64,000 bases of DNA from Ampelocalamus luodianensis (Eukaryota > Streptophyta > Magnoliopsida > Poales > Poaceae): the NCBI GenBank assembly GCA_036346255.1, contig CM070636.1, positions 27,473,539-27,537,538 on the forward strand, read 5' to 3'. The position numbers and the translations under genes were made by a program. Positions within the stretch are counted from its first letter, which is position 1, and each line of letters starts with the position of its first letter. Shown one piece after another: positions 1 to 9,864 of the stretch. Under the pieces are notes generated by a model, which ran no database searches, was not told the origin of the DNA, and worked only from the letters and a program-made list of their open reading frames with translations.

Positions 1-960
1 CGCCGATCGAGATCCGGCGGTCCCGAGCTCCACGAGGAGGTCCTACGGCTATCTCACTAAGGGGAGAGTGCCGACGGTTAAGATCTCCGAGGAGGTCTTA
101 ACGGTCTAGATCTCGAGGGGAGAGAGGACCTAAACGGTGAGCTTAACAAATGAGAGGTCTTGACGGCTAGGATCTCACCGAGGGGTCCTAAATGGTCACG
201 ATCTCAATGGGGAGGTCCTAAGCGGGTTTTTAACAGAGAGAGGTCTGGACGGCTTAGATCTCTCAGGGGAGGTCATAAATGGTCCAGATCTGAGGCGGGG
301 GAGGTCCTAAAGCCACGGATCTAAAGGAGGAGGTCCTAGACGGTCAAGATCTCCCGGAGGAGGTCCTGAACGGCTAAGATGAAGCGAGGGAGGTCCTAGA
401 CGGTCCAGATCTGAGCGAGGAGGTCCTATGAGACAGGTATTTAACAGAGAGAGGTGTGGACAGTTCAGATCTCCGCGGGGAGGTCCTGGACGGTCCAGAT
501 CTGAGCGGAGGGAGGTCTGGACGGTTAGGATCTCACCGAGGAGGTCCTAACGGTCTAGATCTAGGCGGGGAGGTCCTGAGGCTTCTTTACAAGGACCAAT
601 AGTGGTCTTTTACAAAGAGGACCTCAGGGGGTAGTTTTGAAGGTTTTCTTTACAAAAGACCAGGGGTGGTCTTTTGCACAGAGGACCTCGGGGAAGGTCT
701 TTAGGGGTGGTTTTTACAAAAGACCACAGGGAGGTGTTTTGCAAAGAGGAACTCGGGGAAGGTCCTTTGCGGAAACACAGAGGTGGTCTTATACGGCTAA
801 GATTTAACAGGGGTGGTCCTATACGACTAGGATCACCACCAAGGGGAGATCCAGAGACTTAGGATTTTTCGGAAAAGATCTTAAGGCCCAGATCTAAACT
901 TGGATAGGTCGTGAACGGCTAAGATTAGCCCGAGGAGGTCCTAGAGTGGATTTAATGGCG
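1..960 (-). repeat. Degenerate GGAGGTC/ACGG tandem array inside LTR F
   Basis: About thirty imperfect units of roughly 30-36 bases, each built from GGAGGTC, then AACGG or GACGG, then AAGATCT or TAGATCT. From about 570 to 850 the array shifts to a variant containing GGTGGTCTTTTGCAAAGAGGACC. The same motif pair occurs at 20480-20860 and 41460-42090 on this strand, and reversed at 29590-29900 and 43960-44271. It lies in the part of the LTR upstream of where the TATA box sits in related copies. Confidence 0.75.
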
Positions 961-2744
961 CAGGACCTCCGGACAACGACAAAACGTGGCAGCTAAGACA
1001 AATTAAAAGCATCTAATGATTGACAATAAATGAATCCAACAGGAGCACTTAAAGACTTCCGAACTTTAATTCTAAACCCATGGCCCACACGTTAGTGACT
1101 CCACGGCACAGATTAATACACCATTAACGCACCAAATGATAAGCAATTATTTGAGCATTAAAGTTGTCCGAAGAACATGACGAAAACGGAGGTTTTGATC
1201 GACAAAACCCGAAGCGTGTTCCACGCTTGCCGCCGCGACGTGGACCTCGTCGGCGTAAACCAAGAACACGGATGAGTCCCAAATAGGGAGGAGAACCTAA
1301 AGGTGCCAACAGCTAGGCTAGAGCGCACCCTACCACGGCCAGCCGGAGATAAACGCCGGAGACCAAATGCGTCGAAAACGAAACCGAAGAGGTCTAAGAG
1401 GATCGGGTTTTGGAACTAAGGTACTCACCAAGGATTAAAGGAGAATCGGGAGTGGTTGCAAGAGCTCCGTGGATCGTGGTGCTCGCCGAAGATGAGGAAG
1501 ACGACCAACTCACTAAAAAAAGGCTCCCAAATTGTCAACCTCTGTGAAGGTTTAAACAAAACAAGTTAGGAGACTTGAGGTGACCAAGATGACAAAGAGA
1601 CACCAATATTGCAATATTGAACCACTGAGCTCGGAGGTCGCTGGGAGCTCCAAGGTCCAGCAATGGTGGCGAGACTTTCGGGTGTTTTGAGCACAAGAGC
1701 GAGAAAGAAGTTAGAGGTGCAAGAATGGATCCAAAGAAGCTTAGGGAGAAGCTCGGGCTCAATATATAGCCGAGAGGAAGAACAAGGCAAAGTGTCCACA
1801 GCTTTCAACAAGCTAGGACACTGACATGATGGGAGTAGGTTGTCGAGAGACTTTTGAGCAAAAAGGGTCGCAGACATTTAATGTTGGCAGACATAGCCGC
1901 TTGTCACCCTAGAGTTGACAAGGCACCGCTTCTCTACCGCCATGCACAAAATTTGATAATGACCAGCCCCACCATCGCTGAGAGAACTAGGGAGGACTGG
2001 TCAACAAGTGTAACGGTTGAAATCCGCACTGAGCTCACACTAGGGAGGTCGTGAGCTGTTGGATTGAAATCTAAGGGCTCAGGTTTAGAACTATGTATTA
2101 GAGGTCCTAACACTTAGGGGAGGTCTGAGCCACAAATCTCAAGATAGACGGCCCACGATCACCCAAGTGCTAGGGGTGGTTGTGGAGGGCTGAGGAGGTT
2201 GCCCCAGGGTGGTCTTTGCAAAAGGTGCAAAGGAGGTCCTAGGGGAGGTCCTCGAGGGTTGTCTTTGAAAATAGAACATGAGGAGGTCTAGGCGGTTGGA
2301 TGCAGATCAGAGGGCTAAGAATGCCCGCGCATTGAGACGGGCTCGGGACAACGCTAGGTGGTTGGACCGAGCTAGCTGGCTCGAGCTGTGCTCAAAGTGC
2401 GCCCGAGGAACAGTGAAGACTCGAAGAGGTTTGGATTTTAGAGCTGAAGCTTTGGGAAATTAATTTAGGTATCAATTCAACTCTAAAAATTGTGAAATTT
2501 TTCAGAGGGATCACATACCACCCCAAGAACTAAGGAAAAATATTTCCAGAAGATGATCAACATATTCGACGAGATTGTTTTTGAAGGATCAAGATTTGGA
2601 CAAAAAGACTTGTGATTTTGTATTTCCATACTCTTGTACAATAATTGTTTAGTACACATAGGAAATACATGATGTAAGAAAAAGTTTTAATTTCTACTCC
2701 TTTTCTTACAAGTAAAACACAAGTCTGAAACTTGGGATGTTACA
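1..2744 (-). repeat. Partial gypsy LTR, minus strand (LTR F)
   Basis: The right end reads TTGGGATGTTACA, the reverse complement of the TGTAACATCCCAA terminus that starts the LTR at 22108, and the last 280 bases also match the end of the LTR finishing at 43712. The element therefore lies on the minus strand and continues past the left edge of the window. The interior from about 960 to 2480 shows no recognisable protein; the short open frames there are chance. The bases just outside (ATACC, 2745-2749) would be one copy of the target duplication, but the other copy is not in view. Confidence 0.8.
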
Positions 2745-2995
2745 ATACCTTTTACGAGCAGTTCTCCTGGTTGGGAGCTTGACACAGGCCTTCGTCCGAC
2801 CAAGGTAGATATTATGTAACCTCTGGAATCTCTACGACCAGTGAGGTCGTGCACCTCAGGGGTTACGACCACGAAGACATATGGTCTGTTATGTATTAAA
2901 AATAATACATAGAGGTTTTAATCCTCATCAATATGTAAATTCCAAAAATAAAAAAAAAAATCTATTTTGGAGGTGATCGAATTACTATATTATAT
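2745..2995. other. Unassigned spacer between LTR F and the CACTA element
   Basis: This stretch separates the LTR end from the first CACTA-type subterminal repeat. It contains a short plus-strand open frame (about 2753-2895, one internal stop) that I cannot assign, then AT-rich sequence with an A-run at 2948-2959. It may belong to the element that LTR F or the CACTA transposon entered. Confidence 0.4.
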
Positions 2996-3275
2996 ATGTT
3001 GAACCATCTGTGATATTCCTTTATTAATAACAGCCAGCGCGCTAGGGTTTGTGACCAAAACCGTCTGTATTACATGCAATTATAGACAGTTTTGGTTTAG
3101 AGACTGTTTGTGTTACTAGTTGCGCTAAAAACTGTCTGTGAAGAGGTAATATCACAGACGGCTCATATTGAAAACCATCTGTGAAGTATCACAAACGATT
3201 CTGAACACGAACCATCTGTGATATTTAGAACTATCACAGATGGTTTTCAACAAACAACCGTCTGTGATAATTAAA
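2996..3275. repeat. CACTA subterminal repeat array, left side
   Basis: Seven or more copies of AACCATCTGTGAT, AACCGTCTGTGAT or their complements, in mixed orientation. The segment 3003-3055, ending in GCGCGCTAGGGTTTGTG, is duplicated at 3823-3873, so the left side contains a partial repeat of itself. Confidence 0.75.
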
Positions 3276-3467
3276 CGTTTCGGCTCCTGCGCGATGCGTC
3301 TCTTCGTCTCCTACGCCGACGGGCGATATGATACGTCTCTTCATCTCGCGCACCGACGTTATGTACGATGCGTCTCCTCGACGTTTTATAAGAATGATCA
3401 TCGTGCGCCATGGTGATCAGCACGCATATGGTACATGTTGAATATATTATACATACATACGTACACG

Positions 3468-3641
3468 ATGGTGAGCACACGGAGCATGACTACTAGGACC
3501 AAGCTGGTGAGGAGGTCGGCGATCGTCGTCCTAGCTCTTGCTGACGATGTTGTCATCCACATCGTCGGCCTCATGGCCGCGAGCTCTCCTCAGCCCATGG
3601 CTAACCCCTGCAACCTACAAGCCACGTACGATCTAAACTGA
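3468..3641 (+). pseudogene. F-box protein fragment captured by the CACTA element
   Basis: An open frame starting MVSTRSMTTRTK continues to LADDVVIHIVGLMAASSPQP and a NLQATY motif, then stops after 57 codons. Grass F-box proteins commonly begin with a basic tail followed by LPxDvvxxIlgxvAAxSPxPmadlcnLrat, so this looks like the first half of an F-box, the segment that binds SKP1 in SCF ubiquitin ligases. The C-terminal substrate-binding domain is absent and the usual Pro after the first Leu is Ala. Upstream sequence (3275-3430) has GATGCGTCTC-type repeats. It lies between two subterminal repeat clusters, which is where CACTA elements carry host gene pieces. The assignment rests on a short match, so a chance open frame is possible. 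Confidence 0.4.
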
Positions 3642-3754
3642 ATTTGACTAGCAACAACGACCTTAATTAATTTATCCTTTTAATTTTCTCTTATAGAGTA
3701 ATTAATTCTTTTATTAAGATTTTGTCATGCATCTTTAATTTTAGTTGCAAGGCC

Positions 3755-3953
3755 ATGTACATATCACAGATGGTTCTTTTATGGAATCGTCTATGACAAG
3801 TATCACCGATGGTTCCATAATAGAACCGTCTGTGATATTCCTTTATTAATAACAGATCGCACGCTAGGGTTTGTGCCCTTACTCTCACCCGTTCCCCTCT
3901 CCATCGCGCGCTAGGGTTTGGGAATTTGGGCTCCCGCATCGCGCCTCCCCCGG
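3755..3953. repeat. Second left subterminal cluster and CTAGGGTTT leader of the CACTA element
   Basis: Bases 3764-3845 hold four ATCACAGATGGTTC/GAACCGTCTGTGAT units. Then come two GCGCGCTAGGGTTTG-type motifs (3857, 3906) and pyrimidine-rich sequence typical of a plant 5' untranslated region. The leader is cut at 3953 by the LTR element and resumes at 8570. Confidence 0.55.
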
Positions 3954-4807
3954 TGATGAGGACATGACCCCTATGGATACAACCATATTTGCTATGCTTA
4001 CTGTTCCAAGTATAGAGCTCGTACGCTTCACTTAAATTATCGCCATGTCACTTTTGGTCCAAGACAAGTAAGCGCTTCAGCTGGACCCGCTTTGGAATCC
4101 AGCTCGGCCTCGTAATCAGCCCGACAACACCAACTTAAAACAGGCATAACTTTCACATACGAGTCCGTTGGAGGTCCACGAGTACTTGATTGAAATCTTA
4201 TTTCATCCTCTTTCCAACGGATCTGACCTCACCTCCAAATTCCTTCTCGCTGATCGCAATCATCAAAAGAAGACGTCATATCACTTGTTTGGGCCAATTT
4301 GGGCTTTGTAATCATATTGAACTTGGCCCATCCTCTGGCGGCCCACTTTAGTGTGGTTACTGCTCACGTGAAACAAGAACTCACGAATTTAGTCCCGCCC
4401 GCTAGTTCTATTAGATGTGCGCCCCTCCCTATATAAGGAGGCCGCACTCTCTAGTTTTTCTTGGATTTTGTTTAGTTAAAGTTAGCTTCTATGCAACTTC
4501 GTGTATTGGCTTGTGTCGACTAGACCAACCATAATACCGCTCGAATCCCAAATTATCAAATATTTCATTCATATTCGCAATTTCAGATTGCTTATTTATC
4601 TTGTTCTTGCGCGCTTCTTTCTGTATGCAGAATCGACTCCGTGGTCGTCAACCGGTATTCGTACGGTTGATAACAACTTGTCGAGCGCTCAGCGATTGCA
4701 TGGTTTCGGCCTTGCGTGTTCGTAGCCGTGATCGTGAGAGTTGAGCGACGCCACCAACATATCATTCTCATCGAAAGATCGCCAACAATCGGACCTTCGG
4801 TTCATCG
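3954..4807 (+). repeat. 5' LTR of the 4.6-kb element
   Basis: It pairs with 7677-8564 over its whole length, but carries many single-base deletions relative to that copy, especially in G or C runs. The last base is G where the 3' LTR has A. Confidence 0.92.
4430..4437 (+). promoter_or_regulatory. TATA box of the 5' LTR
   Basis: TATATAAG lies in CCCTATATAAGGAGG and is conserved in the 3' LTR at 8168-8175. Transcription would start about 30 bases downstream, defining R. Confidence 0.65.
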
Positions 4808-4825
4808 TGGTATCGAGCTACGATT
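4808..4825 (+). other. Primer-binding site, tRNA-iMet type
   Basis: TGGTATCGAGCTACG directly follows the LTR and resembles TGGTATCAGAGC, the complement of the initiator tRNA-Met 3' end used by most plant gypsy elements, with one base missing. The element at 10919-18722 has the same TGGTATCGAGC variant. Confidence 0.75.
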
Positions 4826-5712
4826 CTTCGTGAGAAATCGCACTTTAGTAGTAGATTTGTTTTTCATACCTAGAGTCCGTAAAATTGCCCCAAAAAATTC
4901 GCATCTATCATCCATACCAACCAATTTGAGCCATTGCAATTTTTCTTTCGCTTTTGTTCGTTGAATCATTGGTTGCATTGTCGTGTTCAAGTTGTCGATT
5001 GCTAGTTTAGTTAGAGTCTAGTTCATCGTTGTTCAGTTTGTATTTCGTGTTTTCCTTCGTCGCTTGATCGCTCTTTCGGGGTTCTTAGTTTTTGCATCTA
5101 CAACTTTTTCGCTGAGGCGAACTCCAAATTCAAACGAAGATCGAAGGAAACGGCAAAAATAGAAACCGAAAACTTGCGACGCGAAATCGGATCCAAAGAT
5201 GGCCGGTTTTGGGGCACCTGGATGGCAACTAGTGGCTTAGGTGGAAACGATGCGCCTCATCATTAGCTTCGAAACGAGCACAAGAACGTCGAAACGAACA
5301 CAAGATGCAAAAGTTATGCCCGTTTACTAAAGGTGTCTCGATACGAATTTACTCGGACTCGAATCCGTCTCGGGTTTAAATTTGAAATTGCTATATCTTT
5401 CAAACCCTTGAGCCAAACTTGCTGAAATTTTTTGTGAAATTTTTTGGTTATATGTAGAAGGTCTTCACCAATTTTCATGCACTTTTCTTTTTTATTTTTC
5501 TTTTTACCACGGCTTTTGTTTTTGCGGTTGCCTCTTTCTCCTTCTACTATTTGGCCGACCCTAGGATTTGCCGCAAGTTGCAAATAACATCAACTCTCCC
5601 AAAAGATCACAACAATCCTCTCTTTTTTTTGGATTAACAACAATACGAATTTTCTATTTTTGGTGCAGATTAGAGGAGTTCTAACCAACGAATTTCTGTT
5701 TTAGATGCACAC
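4826..5712 (+). other. Untranslated leader of the 4.6-kb element
   Basis: About 0.9 kb between primer site and gag relic. It is rich in T and C, with no protein similarity. The open frames in it are short and on both strands. Confidence 0.6.
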
Positions 5713-6320
5713 TTGAGACAAGTTTTTTCACCACGGGAGGTATATGATAGTGATAGTATGTCCCATAAAATTAACTTCACGGTACCCTCGTTTGCTGGGA
5801 ATTATGATCCTGATGCTTATCTCATATGGGAATTAGATGTACAACAATTATTTGCATGCCATGAATCTCCTAATCATCTAAAAGTTACGGCTGTTACCCG
5901 TGAGTTTTATGATTTTGCATCTATTTGGTGGAGTGAATATTGTCGTACTAATCAGAACATACCTAGAACATGGAATGATTTGAAGAGAGCAATGAGACAT
6001 AGATTTGTACCTTCATATTATTCTCGTGAATTGCTTAATAAATTGCAACGCTTAAGACAAGGTAGTAGTTCGTAGAGGATTATTATCAAGATTTGCAAAT
6101 TGCTTTGTCTCGTTGTGGTTTAGAAGAAATCAAGATGCAAAGATAACTAGATTTCTAGGAGGATTAAACCATCAAATTCGGAATAAACTTGTTTATAAAC
6201 CTCCCACTATCACTCGCTTGTTTCGCCTTGCTTGCCAAGTTGAAAAGAAGTACAGGACGACAATCCAAGACCGCTCGTGCTCTTTCGCCTACTTCCACTA
6301 CACCTTCACGTGTACATGAA
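5713..6320 (+). pseudogene. gag: gag relic of the non-autonomous element
   Basis: The conceptual protein has the Retrotrans_gag capsid fold signature: VPSFAGNYDPDAYLIWELD, an FASIWWSEY segment and MRHRFVPSYYSRELLNKLQ (within the first 120 codons). After a stop at 6073 it continues in another frame with EDYYQ-type and FLGGLN sequence to about 6240, so at least two frame changes are needed. It aligns along its length with the gag at 34803-35310, but lacks the CCHC zinc knuckle and everything downstream. Gag forms the virus-like particle in the cytoplasm. A defective copy like this could at best serve as packaging sequence. Confidence 0.85.
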
Positions 6321-6599
6321 ACAAATAAGCGCACGGTACAAACCTCTCGCATCAAGATCATCTTCGGTTGCTTCTCCCGCAGTTGCATCTACCATGATGG
6401 CCGCCCCTACTACGTGGGCGCATTATGTCTCGTTGTCTTGCACCTATGGCTCGCTCATTGTTAATTGAGTGGAGCAAGAAGAGGAAGGAAAGCTTTTAAC
6501 TACTCACCAATTTCAGTATCAACATCATCCGAGGCGATCCTACAAGGTAATACCAAAGTTACTGATTTGAACACTCAACCAAGAACAATAACCATGATT

Positions 6600-7676
6600 T
6601 CATGCCTAGTATCATTGAGCAAAGGGAAAATCAGATTGTAGTAGAAACCATCGCATCACATGAGGTGGATGAATCTAGTCTTGAGAAGGTAGAAATTAAT
6701 TTTCTAGCTACGAATCTGATATTATTGAGAATTTGCATGAATCGTGAAAATTTGATTGATTTGCCAACAGAGTTGAGTGCACCATGCTGAAATAATTGAA
6801 TTGCATGTTGTTTTGAATGAGTCATGTGATGATTTAATCACATACAATGATCATGTGGAATTGGTTAGACATAAAGACGCTTTGACTAGAATTTCTCCAC
6901 GACTCTTTATGTTATATTATGTTGGATCCACTCGTGAAATTGTCACATGCTATGGAGAAAGTTTCAAATCGCATGTTCAAAATGCTTGTCTAGTGCCTAC
7001 ACCCCTAGGTATAAGTTTAATTTGATTGGAGATTATGGTGTAGACAATCAATTTCTTGTTTATCGAATATGCATAACTTGTGATTACATGGATGAATTGA
7101 AGCTTGCTGTTTTGAACAACAATTATTATATGCAGAATCTTGTTCATTATGAGAGAAAATTAAAATTTAGTATTCATTTAATGCTCATGTGTTTAACTCT
7201 TGTTGCACCATCTAGTGTGGACAATCTGCATCAAGATGTTGAAGTATGGAAGAATTTACACATCCTTTCACCCTTGCTAGATGAATTTGCTATTGCTCCA
7301 TTGAAATCTAATAATATGGATGAACTTTTTTTTTTATTCCAAAAGTTGTAGATTTGCCCATATGTGCTACCACTGCAAGTTTACAACTTCAGAGAGTTGA
7401 ATTGCATAAATACTTCACTTATATTTGCAAAACTAGTTGCAATAATTGCTATGTGAGAAATTTTGTTTTGCTCATTAACATATATGATTATTCTTGGGGT
7501 AATAATACAATGATCTTTTATGATCACTGTTGTCGTCTAACATTAATTGTGCAACAACGAAGAACCGTTAAAACAGATGACATATACATATACCATGCAT
7601 ACACTTTGGCTTCTTTGTTACCCTATTTTCAGCTTATCAAAAGCCGAGGACAGCTTTGTTTTCAAGAAAGGGAGGA
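6600..7676 (+). pseudogene. Unrecognised internal ORF relic replacing pol
   Basis: Open frames 6602-6790, 6777-7025, 6947-7351 and 7354-7842 overlap in sequence order and together look like one broken reading frame of about 350 codons. The last break is at a T-run (7327-7336). I see no RT (YxDD), integrase (DDE/HHCC) or protease motif. Composition is ordinary for a soluble protein rich in Leu, Asn and His. The final codons read EREDDEDMTPMDTT across the LTR junction, matching the acidic DDED-type end of pol in the related elements. The region therefore seems fused to the pol terminus as a replacement for the polyprotein. No function is inferred. Confidence 0.5.
7664..7676 (+). other. Polypurine tract of the 4.6-kb element
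   Basis: AAGAAAGGGAGGA abuts the 3' LTR. Nearly identical tracts precede the 3' LTRs at 11900-11911 (minus strand) and 39043-39055. It primes plus-strand DNA synthesis. Confidence 0.8.
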
Positions 7677-8564
7677 TGATGAGGACATGACCCCTATGGA
7701 TACAACCCTATTTGCTATGCTTACTGTTCTAAGTATAAGAGCTCGTACGCTTCGCTTAAATTATCAGCGCCATGTCACTTTTGGTCCAAGACAAGCAAGC
7801 AGTTCGAGCTGGACCCGTTTTGAAATCCAGTTCGGCCTCTAGAATCAGCCTGACAACACCAACTTAAAACAGACATAACTTTCACATACGGAGTTCGTTG
7901 GAGGTCCATGAGTACTTGATTGAAAGCTTATTTCGTCCTCTTTCCAACAGATCCACCCTCACCTCCAAATTCCTTCTGGGCTGATCGCAATCATCAAAAG
8001 AAGACATCATATCACTTGTTTGGGCCAATTTGGGCTTTGTAATCATATTGAACTTGGCCCATCTGCCGACGGCCCACTTGGGGGTGTGGTTACTGTTCAC
8101 ATGAACAGTAACCTGCGAATTTAGTCCCGCCCCGCTGGTTCTATTAGATGTGCGACTCCCCCTCCCCTATATAAGGAGGTTGCACCCCTCTAGTTTTTCT
8201 TGGATTTTGTTTAGTTAAAAGTTAGCTTCTATGCAACTTCGTGTATTGGCTTGTGTCGACTAGACCAACCATAATACCGCTTCGGAATCCCAAATTATCA
8301 AATATTTCATTCATATTCGCAATTTCAGATTGCTTATTTATCTTGTTCTTGCGTGCTTCTTCGGTGTATGCAGGAATCGACCTCCGTGGTCAGGTCAACC
8401 GGGTATTCGTGCACGGTTGATAACGACTTGTCGAGCAGTTCAGCGATTGCGTGGTTTTGGGCCTTGCGTGTTCGTAGCCAGGATCGTGAGAGTTGAGCGA
8501 CGCCTACCGAACGTATCATTCTCATCGAAAGATCGGGCCAACAATCGGACCTTCGGGTTCATCA
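7677..8564 (+). repeat. 3' LTR of the 4.6-kb element
   Basis: It begins TGATGAGGACATGACCCC and ends GGTTCATCA, followed by the CCCGG duplication. The TATA box TATATAAG is at 8168-8175. The open frame running through its end (8330-8845) crosses the element boundary and is not a gene. Confidence 0.92.
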
Positions 8565-8591
8565 CCCGGCCTCCGATTCGACCTCGCTGCA

Positions 8592-8730
8592 GCCGAATCG
8601 AGCTCACCTCGCCATCTACGCCGCCGAATCGAGCTCGCCCCACCATCTATGCCGCCGAATCGAGCTCGCCCCGCCATCTCCCCCGCCGAATCGAGCTCGC
8701 CCCACCATCTACGTCGCCAAATCGAGGTAC
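8592..8730 (+). repeat. 31-bp minisatellite, 4.5 units, in the CACTA leader
   Basis: GCCGAATCGAGCTC recurs exactly every 31 bases at 8592, 8623, 8654, 8685 and (variant GCCAAATCGAGG) 8716. The last unit ends in GAG/GTACGC, which fits a plant splice donor, so the array may be part of a first exon. As 31 is not a multiple of 3, it does not encode a repeated peptide. Confidence 0.85.
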
Positions 8731-9384
8731 GCCGCTCCCCTCTGCTCCCCCTCCCGCGCTGCTGCCCTCCCTTCTCTACTCCCCTCACGTGTGGCTGCCC
8801 TCCCCTCTCTGCACCCCTCCCGCGCCGCAGCTCCCCCTCCTCTGACTAATTTGTGATTTTTAAACTAATGAACTGAATACTATAGAGGCTTGCTGATCTG
8901 CTTTGTGATTTGTGATCTACTGATGAGCTGAACTGATTTGCTTGTTCATCTGCTGTGCCTAATGCCTACATTTGTTGATGAATTGAATACTTGTTGATGA
9001 ACTGAATACTGAATATTGAACTATTGAACTGAACTGAATATACTGCTTGCTGAATACTGAATATTGAAGTATTGCTGAATACTGAATATTGACTATACTC
9101 CCTCGACAATATGGATGAGCCCTTTCCCTTCCCCTTGCTCAGTGATAAATCTTGAGAGCTATCGACTATGCTTCTGTGATGTGCCCTAAGGGCTAATGTT
9201 TTGTGATTTTGGGGGATGATGATATGGCTATGGGTTATGGGATGAGCTGAGCTCTCTGTGAAATATCTAGTTCATGTGGGCGGTCCATTTTGAACAAGAA
9301 ACAAATGGAGGAAAGGGCATGAGTAGGGTTAATCTTGTGCGGTCCACCTTTGCCAGGTACGTCCTACCATTTCATTCCTGATCT
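8731..9384 (+). other. Putative intron or untranslated sequence of the CACTA element
   Basis: A pyrimidine-rich start is followed by AT-rich sequence. Bases 8999-9095 contain degenerate tandem copies of CTGAATACTGAATATTGAA, and the stretch ends near CCTTTGCCAG/GTACG at 9350. I find no transposase homology. Confidence 0.45.
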
Positions 9385-9437
9385 CTTCTCTATAAAGTCT
9401 CTAAGCAGTGGCTACTTGTGCTTTTAAAACCGACATC

Positions 9438-9472
<35 letters not shown>

Positions 9473-9763
9473 CGTAGTCCCTCATCCATCTCGGGGGATC
9501 ATCCACGCAGCATGAGGAGGATGAGATAGCAGCCATGGGCAACTTCATGGAGGCCATGCAAGTTTAAGAAAAATGGCTGCCAGGAGAGCGTCAGGACATC
9601 CAGTTAGCTGGATGTCGTCGATATCCAGGTAATTGGATGTCCTGACGCTCTCTTGGCAACCATGCTTCTTAAACTTGCATGCGCTAGATGAAGTTGTCTG
9701 TGGCTATTGTCTCATCCTCCTCATGCTACGTGGACGATCGCCCGAAAGTAGCTGAGGGACTAC

Positions 9764-9800
<37 letters not shown>

Positions 9801-9855
9801 GATGTCGATTTTAAAGGCATAAGCAGCCACTGCTTGGAGATTTTATAGAGAAAAG
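9385..9855. repeat. Long inverted repeat (471-bp hairpin) next to the CACTA right end
   Basis: The left arm 9385-9612 is the reverse complement of the right arm 9624-9855, with an 11-nt loop (9613-9623). A perfect 19-bp duplex is formed by 9584-9602 (GAGAGCGTCAGGACATCCA) and 9634-9652. Over the inner 75 bp I count about 10 mismatches. Each arm carries an AT dinucleotide run (9442-9468; 9766-9796). The arms are not LTRs or CACTA subterminal repeats. If transcribed, the RNA would fold into a near-perfect stem of more than 200 bp, a possible small-RNA precursor. Confidence 0.88.
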
Positions 9856-9864
9856 TCATCACAA

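Larger units (their letters stand above)
3954..8564 (+). mobile_element. Complete non-autonomous gypsy element, CRM-like termini
   Basis: Two LTRs (3954-4807, 7677-8564) begin TGATGAGGACATGACCCC and end TTCATC(A/G). They are flanked by a perfect 5-bp duplication CCCGG (3949-3953 and 8565-8569), so the insertion boundaries are firm. A tRNA-iMet-type primer site follows the first LTR and a purine tract precedes the second. The 2.9-kb interior keeps a gag relic (5713-6320) and an unrelated open region (6600-7676), but no protease, RT, RNase H or integrase. Termini, primer site and gag resemble those of the elements at 10919-18722 and 34445-40055, the likely relatives of its helper. Confidence 0.9.

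Noticed and set aside
1..960. CRISPR-like repeat array
   Set aside because: Units are degenerate and spacers are not unique or of constant length. The setting is a plant LTR and the same array recurs in other LTR copies.
2996..3275. Left CACTA terminal inverted repeat
   Set aside because: I searched 2500-3300 for CACTAC next to AGAAAAGG-type sequence and saw none; only the subterminal repeats remain.
4808..4825. tRNA-Met gene fragment
   Set aside because: Only the 3'-complementary stretch is present, directly after an LTR; it is a primer-binding site, not a tRNA gene.
8330..8845. 171-codon plus-strand open frame
   Set aside because: It starts within the 3' LTR of the 4.6-kb element, crosses the target duplication and runs through the 31-bp minisatellite. 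No natural gene would have these limits.
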